Shown: in pieces, positions 63,400 to 64,000 of the stretch
How positions within the stretch are numbered: position 1 is the stretch's first letter
How the letters are laid out: each line of letters opens with the position of its first letter
DNA from: Nocardia takedensis NBRC 100417
Lineage (GTDB): Bacteria; Actinomycetota; Actinomycetes; Mycobacteriales; Mycobacteriaceae
Direction: 5' to 3'
DNA length: 64,000 bases
Assembly (NCBI RefSeq): GCF_000308695.1
Contig: NZ_BAGG01000057.1
Span: 18,818 to 82,817, forward strand
Translations under genes and position numbers: made by a program
The notes under the pieces: generated by a model
What the model was told of the DNA's origin: nothing
Databases searched by the model: none
Seen by the model: the letters and a program-made list of their open reading frames with translations, nothing else

Positions 63400-64000
63400 T
63401 CAGCCGACGCGATCCAGATCCGCCGTGACCCGCTCGGGTCGGCCCGACCGCGTGACCCCCGTGTACACGAAATCCAGTCCGCCGCCCTCGCCCGCCGTGA
63501 CGGTGACATTGCCGTTCGGGATGCACGGCCCCGACACGATCTGCTCGTACAACGTCGCCGACAAACCGCCGTCGGCCCGCTCGCGCAAGGTCAGTTCGCC
63601 CGTGCAGTCCCCTTCGGACACCTCGTAGAAGGTCGACCCGATTACCGTGCCCACCGCACCCGACCGCAGCGTGATCGTCATCCGGTAGTGCGACAGCGTG
63701 CCGGCGTCGTCCTCGTTCGGCGGTGCCTTGCCACTTGCCAACCAGCGGCAGTTGCTCGATGGTCGCGGGAGCGCCGGACGGTCCCGCATCCTGGCCCATC
63801 GCCGTCGAGAGCGCCACGGCCACCGCCGCCGCGAGGCCCGCGACCAGCACCGTCGCGACGCCGAGCACCGTGCGCCGCGACCGCCGGGGCGCGGGCACGT
63901 CCTCGACCGCGTCGGCGGGTTCGCGCGGCGCGCCCCCGCCCGTGCCCGCCGCGGCGGTGACCGTCGGGGGATAGACGCCGTAGCCCTCGGTGGGCAGCGT
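63400..64000 (-). pseudogene. C-terminal part of a receptor Ser/Thr kinase-like protein, frameshifted (5'-partial at window edge)
   Basis: Reading from the right edge, the frame gives a Gly/Pro-rich linker (EGYGVYPPTV), a membrane helix (VLGVATVLVAGLAAAVAVAL) and the start of an outside domain (QLPLVGKWQG). Near 63719-63735 the sensible sequence jumps to another frame (APPNEDDAGTLSHYRMTITL ... IVSGPCIPNGNVTVTAGE ... DFVYTG) ending at 63400. One base removed near CAAGGCACC would join them. The outside domain resembles that of the receptor kinase at 42322-44004 (both begin LxGxWxG and end near Y-T). A true frameshift or an assembly error cannot be told apart here. Confidence 0.6.

Overview
The window is GC-rich actinobacterial DNA, most likely from a mycolic-acid bacterium of the Nocardia/Rhodococcus group. 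The markers are a PknG-type kinase with rubredoxin-like cysteines, an EmbR-type SARP/FHA regulator, a DosR/DosS-type hypoxia pair, an LGFP-repeat exoprotein, an IdeR-like iron box, F420-type LLM oxidoreductases, a DUF574 methyltransferase and a CYP157/CYP154-like P450 pair. Species cannot be named from the sequence alone. No tRNA, rRNA, CRISPR array, insertion sequence or prophage was seen.

Left quarter (1-17,381): one frame, open at the left edge, runs about 15.7 kb and encodes the last ~5,240 residues of a giant protein. It carries a tandem ~425-residue module, two papain-fold Tox-PL (glutamine-deamidase) domains, a long beta-rich repeat region, an OTU cysteine-protease domain, a second OTU-like domain that has lost its cysteine, an ADP-ribosyltransferase domain and annexin-like repeats at the C-terminus. 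A tail-to-tail gene (15888-17381) is the best immunity candidate. This is the most unusual locus in the window.

17.6-30.6 kb: PknG-like kinase, RibD/DHFR-like reductase, family-5 uracil-DNA glycosylase, a ClpB/ClpC hybrid AAA+ ATPase, an orphan LutC, the DosR/DosS-like pair facing an acyl-ACP desaturase across two DosR-box-like sequences, a TetR regulator, a small exported protein and EmbR.

30.7-38.1 kb: a tightly overlapping five-gene minus-strand operon in the order SWIM zinc finger, DUF5691, VWA, MoxR AAA+, DUF5682 (TraB/EreA-like). It looks like a chaperone-type AAA+/VWA machine with an uncharacterised effector, and is the second candidate for an undescribed system.

38.2-50.7 kb: mostly metabolic and membrane genes: FAD oxidoreductase, ferritin-like protein, sugar dehydrogenase lipoprotein with an in-frame amber codon, receptor Ser/Thr kinase, LLM oxidoreductase, GT87 transferase coupled to gluconokinase, an alpha/beta hydrolase preceded by a 17-codon leader peptide and alternative hairpins, a broken GlxA-type regulator, an M50-like membrane protease and a Gfo/Idh/MocA oxidoreductase.

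50.8-64.0 kb: siderophore-interacting reductase beside an IdeR-like box and a decayed nitroreductase, LLM oxidoreductase, 14-TM MFS exporter with a strong operator palindrome, LGFP protein, acyl-CoA carboxylase beta chain, DUF574 methyltransferase divergent from an HTH-less DUF5753 protein, the P450 pair, a small exported protein, a tandem universal stress protein, and the frameshifted C-terminal part of another receptor kinase at the right edge.

The window has an unusual amount of quiet gene decay: four broken genes (GlxA-type, nitroreductase, amber-truncated sugar dehydrogenase, frameshifted kinase), plus one protein that lacks its expected DNA-binding domain.
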